Source of the DNA: Bacteroidaceae bacterium | Lineage (GTDB): Bacteria > Bacteroidota > Bacteroidia > Bacteroidales > Bacteroidaceae | NCBI GenBank assembly: GCA_017471185.1 | Contig: JAFUVZ010000069.1 | Coordinates: 1-33,364 of the forward strand | DNA: 33,364 nt | Reading direction: 5' to 3' | Part shown: one piece after another, positions 31,201-33,364 of the stretch | Numbering within the stretch: position 1 is the first letter of the stretch | How the letters are laid out: each line of letters opens with the position of its first letter | The notes under the pieces: generated by a model | The model's input: the letters and a program-made list of their open reading frames with translations, nothing else | Database searches by the model: none | Told to the model about the DNA's origin: nothing | Program-made: the position numbers and the translations under genes

Positions 31201-31356
31201 GTGAATGCGAGTGTGGAGAATGTCTTTATGATTGACAATTATGATGGTGGATATTCTCCTGAGTCAAACAACTCCACTTCTCGTATCAGCAGCTATGACT
31301 ATGGAGCTTATCCCCAGGCTCGTACTTTCAACTTAGGCGTAAATTTTCAATTCTAA
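28246..31356 (+). CDS. susC: SusC-like TonB-dependent outer-membrane transporter
   Basis: This 1036-residue outer-membrane channel imports oligosaccharides with its SusD partner. The order is a signal peptide (MRNKLLTTFVLLAMAVAMTAQ), a carboxypeptidase-regulatory-like domain at about 25-100 (VTGTVLDTMGEPMIGATV) and a TonB-box-like segment EELVVVGYG near 103-110. The plug domain follows, with the SusC signature IEVLKDASSSAIYGSRGANG near 204-223, then a long beta-barrel ending in the typical terminal Phe (NLGVNFQF). Length and features are normal. It lies 12 bases after the LRR gene and 14 before susD. Unusually, it is fifth in its operon rather than first. The imported ligand is inferred from neighbours to be pectic, probably rhamnogalacturonan fragments. 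Confidence 0.96.
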   Translation: MRNKLLTTFVLLAMAVAMTAQEMKKVTGTVLDTMGEPMIGATVKPYGEQGGTVTDLDGKFQLNVPQGTKQLTITYIGYKTMTVNLKGNTVNVVMSEDTNMMEELVVVGYGSVKKGDVTNAVAQVKGDDLADRPVSNIASALQGELAGVEVRTTSGAPGSGVQISVRGATSINEDGTSNPLFVVDGVPMDDDFDLITLNPQDIESIEVLKDASSSAIYGSRGANGVVIITSKKGSDDGKVNVSFKADFSLSSPERYIGVMSPEEWIEWRSKSNDVRYVNNYGTQGATANDDYMTRLRFTSGTNYVNDPRWSMPDYGGLALIDWQKEIFQTAFAQSYNLSVSSGNKTSNYRASLGYVNQEGIVITTNFQRINLKLSAQTTLFDKLTIGVDLAPQFSVTKGGDVDGKDNAAMSALTMTPVAEPGVGIHTGAEPYSRYIYAGGGTSPVEVMERTKYRSESVRINASAFLRYQITKGLTGEILGSWLFNNSERHRFVPGSLSSYWASYPEGYYTTGRWNGSRTHKYLGQVLLTFDRTFGMHHLNVVAGASLENTRDGSSWTLNATQFPNDAIEGFDMNTARITTANTTITTQDRLISYFTRAEYGFDSRYLLTGSIRRDGSSRFGAKNHWGTFPAISAAWRLSNEHFWKESWVMNQAKIRVSYGVNGSNAIPVNSAYGMLTESNYSQDGNLITGYTPSSRDNEELGWQKTDSWNVGLDLGFFHNRISLAVDYYKKSIRDMLYKITLPADMGYTSGYTNVGNIENQGVELELKTENLTGKLRWTTSLSIGYNKNKVKDLGANSTIYTGYDGSTQVIEVGRTAGEYYLYDAVGVYNSEADLMNYPTQTGSVVGSVRYRDANGDGQITEADRVYMGHPQPTFTYGMTNTFKYKNWDFSFLITAQTGGKIYGALGRAFDRQGMGTSINVLKKWRNMWFSESDTGDGQTPNAWVSGISEEYDNRWLYSSDFIKLKNVNIGYRFKMPKKFYVKSIRVNASVENVFMIDNYDGGYSPESNNSTSRISSYDYGAYPQARTFNLGVNFQF

Positions 31357-31370
31357 ATAACGAAACATAT

Positions 31371-32990
31371 ATGGAAACAATCAAGATAAATAGAAGAGTC
31401 TGGCGCATGATTAGCGCGTCATTCTCTATGATAGGCTGTTTACTGTTTACTTCCTGTAGCGACTATCTGGATGTAGAACCTACTAATAGTATCAGAACCA
31501 ATACATTTTATTCAACGGAATCACAAATCGATCGTGCCCTCACAGGCCTTTATGGTAATCTTAAACCATTGCCACAATATATGTTTACCATGAGTGAGAT
31601 GCGGTCTGACAATATCTGGATCACGGCTGACGTGAAACAGAATGACTATGTGGACATTGCCACGTTTAATGCCAACGGTTTATTAACCGATAATATTGTC
31701 AAAAACTGTTGGGCAGCCTATTATGCTTGTGTAGCAGCAGCTAACACACTGCTTGATAAGATTGAAAATGTGGAATTTGAAGATAATGCGGTCAAGGAAC
31801 AATATAAAGCTGAAGCACGGTTCATTAGAGCCTTGGCATATTTCGATCTGGTACGCTTCTTTGGAAACATTCCTGCAGCAACTCATGCCTTGACAACCGA
31901 GGAAGCGTTCAGTCTTCAACAAAGTCCGGCAAAGGACATATATGAGCAGATTATCGTGCCTGATTTACAGTTTGCAGTGGGGAATTTAGCAGAGACGGCA
32001 GTTGACTTCCTTGGGGCAACTCATTCTGAGCGCGTCACGAAGATTGCTGCTCAAGCCTTGTTAGGCAAGGTTTATCTTACTATGGCAGGCTTTCCAATCA
32101 ATCAGACAGAAAAGAAAGCAGAGGCAGCCACTCTGCTTAAGGCTGTCATTGACGCTGCTGCCGTGAATGGAAAATACTGGGCATCAACGATAGAAGATTG
32201 GAACCACATGTGGATACATGAGAACGACAATAAGTTTTTTATTTTCGAGATTCAGTATATTGCCGAGAAGAACGAAGGCAATCCTATGGTCTGTCTCTCT
32301 GTGCCCTCTAACCCTGGTACAGATTGGTGTGCCAGAAGCCTTGTGACTGGTACACATGTCTACATAGAGAAAGGATTGCAGAACCATTTCATTGAGCGAA
32401 ATGACACTACAAATGAATACATAGATCGACGGATTGGTGGAACTATGAATATCCGTACCAGCAAAGGAGAGGACAATGAGGACTTCACACCTACAGGTAA
32501 TACTTTCTATGTCAAGTTCTTCGAGAACAAACTGAAACGAGCAGAGCTAGGCTACACTGACATGGATGCAACCATCGTAGATCGTTCATATTGGCCACAA
32601 AACTATCCAGTCATTCGTCTAGAAGATGTGATGCTGCTTTATGCAGAATGCGTTGGGACCACTGAAGAAGGTTACGAGATGGTGAACAAAATCCGAAGGA
32701 GAGCAGGATTAGAAGAAATTGACGAATTGAGTGCTGATGAGTTCCAAGAGGCTGTTGCTAATGAACGACGTTACGAATTGGCAGAAGAAGGACATCGCTG
32801 GTTTGATCTTGTACGTCAGAACAAATATGTGGAGACATTAAAGAATATGTTTATCAACGACGATAATACAGTTAATGGTACCTATGCAGCCTTTGCCAGT
32901 CGTGTGACAGCAGATATGTACCTCTACCCGATTCCACAGTCACAAATTGAGGTGCGTGAGGGACTTTATCAGCAGAATCCTGGATATTAA
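31371..32990 (+). CDS. susD: SusD-like surface glycan-binding lipoprotein
   Basis: This is a 539-residue RagB/SusD-family lipoprotein that caps the SusC channel at the cell surface. The lipobox is LLFTSC with Cys29, followed by SDYLDVEPTNSI, the classic SusD start. Helical TPR-like sequence (YKAEARFIRALAYFDLVRFF) begins near 140. The C-terminal family signature NERRYELAEEGHRWFDLVR is present and the end YLYPIPQSQIEVREGL is typical. It is the last gene of the giant operon. No clear terminator follows before the flippase promoter 25 bases on, so read-through is possible. Sugar-binding residues cannot be picked by eye. Confidence 0.96.
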   Translation: METIKINRRVWRMISASFSMIGCLLFTSCSDYLDVEPTNSIRTNTFYSTESQIDRALTGLYGNLKPLPQYMFTMSEMRSDNIWITADVKQNDYVDIATFNANGLLTDNIVKNCWAAYYACVAAANTLLDKIENVEFEDNAVKEQYKAEARFIRALAYFDLVRFFGNIPAATHALTTEEAFSLQQSPAKDIYEQIIVPDLQFAVGNLAETAVDFLGATHSERVTKIAAQALLGKVYLTMAGFPINQTEKKAEAATLLKAVIDAAAVNGKYWASTIEDWNHMWIHENDNKFFIFEIQYIAEKNEGNPMVCLSVPSNPGTDWCARSLVTGTHVYIEKGLQNHFIERNDTTNEYIDRRIGGTMNIRTSKGEDNEDFTPTGNTFYVKFFENKLKRAELGYTDMDATIVDRSYWPQNYPVIRLEDVMLLYAECVGTTEEGYEMVNKIRRRAGLEEIDELSADEFQEAVANERRYELAEEGHRWFDLVRQNKYVETLKNMFINDDNTVNGTYAAFASRVTADMYLYPIPQSQIEVREGLYQQNPGY

Positions 32991-33015
32991 TGGCTGATAA
33001 TTGAAAAAATTGTCG

Positions 33016-33023
33016 TACCTTTG
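33016..33023 (+). promoter_or_regulatory. -7 promoter element of flippase gene
   Basis: The element TACCTTTG lies 9 bases before the ATG at 33033, so the transcript would have a leader of only a few bases. No clear -33 TTTG is found at the right distance. The short space after susD (42 bases) leaves no room for a strong terminator. Confidence 0.6.
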
Positions 33024-33032
33024 TCGTCGATT

Positions 33033-33364
33033 ATGGAATCCTTAAAGGAGAAGACGGCAAAGGGGCTCTTCTGGGGCGGGATGAACAACGGCGTGCAGCA
33101 GTTGCTCGGACTGGCTTTTGGAATTATCCTGGGCCGTCTGCTCGATCCTTCAGATTACGGAATGACAGCCATGTTGGCCGTCTTCTCTGTGATTGCCAAT
33201 GAGCTGCAGTCGAGTGGTTTCAAGACGGGACTGATCAATCTGAAGTCACCCACCCACAACGACTACAATGCGGTTTTCTGGTTTAATATCTTGGCTGGTG
33301 CGGCGATCTACGTCATTTTGTGGTTCTCTGCCCCGCTGATAGCCGATTACTATCATCAGCCCAA
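33033..33364 (+). CDS. Polysaccharide/lipopolysaccharide flippase, 5' part only
   Basis: This reads off the right edge; 110 codons are visible. It opens MESLKEKTAKGLFWGGMNNG and continues QQLLGLAFGIILGRLLDPSDYG, then MTAMLAVFSVIANELQSSGF. That matches the N-terminus of Wzx/O-antigen or capsule flippases of the MATE-like (polysaccharide biosynthesis protein) superfamily. At least three membrane segments are visible (around residues 20-36, 46-60 and 80-100). The protein should flip lipid-linked glycans across the inner membrane. It has its own -7 promoter and belongs to the next locus, not to the pectin operon. GC content is again higher than in the preceding genes. Confidence 0.88.
   Translation, partial: MESLKEKTAKGLFWGGMNNGVQQLLGLAFGIILGRLLDPSDYGMTAMLAVFSVIANELQSSGFKTGLINLKSPTHNDYNAVFWFNILAGAAIYVILWFSAPLIADYYHQP

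Noticed and set aside
2219-32990. Hybrid two-component or AraC-type regulator gene inside the locus
   Set aside because: No frame on either strand shows histidine-kinase, receiver or AraC motifs, although such a regulator is expected from the promoters.

Overview
The window looks like the chromosome of a Bacteroidota member, most likely a Prevotellaceae-type gut or rumen commensal. The main signs are promoters with the Bacteroidota -7 element TAnnTTTG, a SusC/SusD pair, lipoproteins with Bacteroidota-style lipoboxes, and secreted proteins ending in a Y-[DN]-[LM]-[QS]-G ... GKK tail that is common in Prevotella. The genus is inferred from sequence style, not proven. All genes I could support read left to right.

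Layout. (1) 1-678 is non-coding, with short direct and inverted repeats, a terminator hairpin and a promoter. (2) 679-2050 is a small-gene cassette: an orphan protein, then three overlapping genes of DUF3791 / DUF3990 / small-partner type that resemble a toxin-antitoxin-like module. It is bracketed by two nearly identical 38-base terminator copies. (3) 2219-7942 is an operon of rhamnogalacturonan lyase (PL11), a family 2 glycosidase and a GltD-like oxidoreductase. (4) 8041-8940 is an Rpn/PD-(D/E)XK nuclease-family gene with its own palindromic promoter. (5) 9142-32990 is a run of about 24 kb of six tightly spaced genes: a 1656-residue modular surface protein, a 3792-residue modular protein with an embedded SGNH/sialate-O-acetylesterase-type domain, a PL9 lyase, a BspA-type leucine-rich-repeat lipoprotein, SusC and SusD. 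(6) 33033 to the right edge is the start of a polysaccharide flippase.

Taken together, regions 3 and 5 form a polysaccharide utilisation locus aimed at pectin, probably rhamnogalacturonan I: backbone lyases (PL11, PL9), side-chain removal (GH2), deacetylation (the esterase domain) and import (SusC/SusD). The gene order is unusual, with susCD last and giant non-SusE/F proteins first. No HTCS or other regulator is present, so it must lie outside the window.

The two most unusual regulatory signals are shared promoter architectures. Three promoters (upstream of 679, 2219 and 9142) carry a head-to-tail 15-base half-site, TGYAY-N3-TYTCCAT, with an exact 20-base period at a fixed distance from -7. 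Two other promoters (upstream of 1141 and 8041) carry a palindrome centred on the -33 TTTG. The second of these has perfect 15-base arms. The most unusual proteins are the giant acetylesterase and its partner, built from repeated modules that I cannot assign to a known family.
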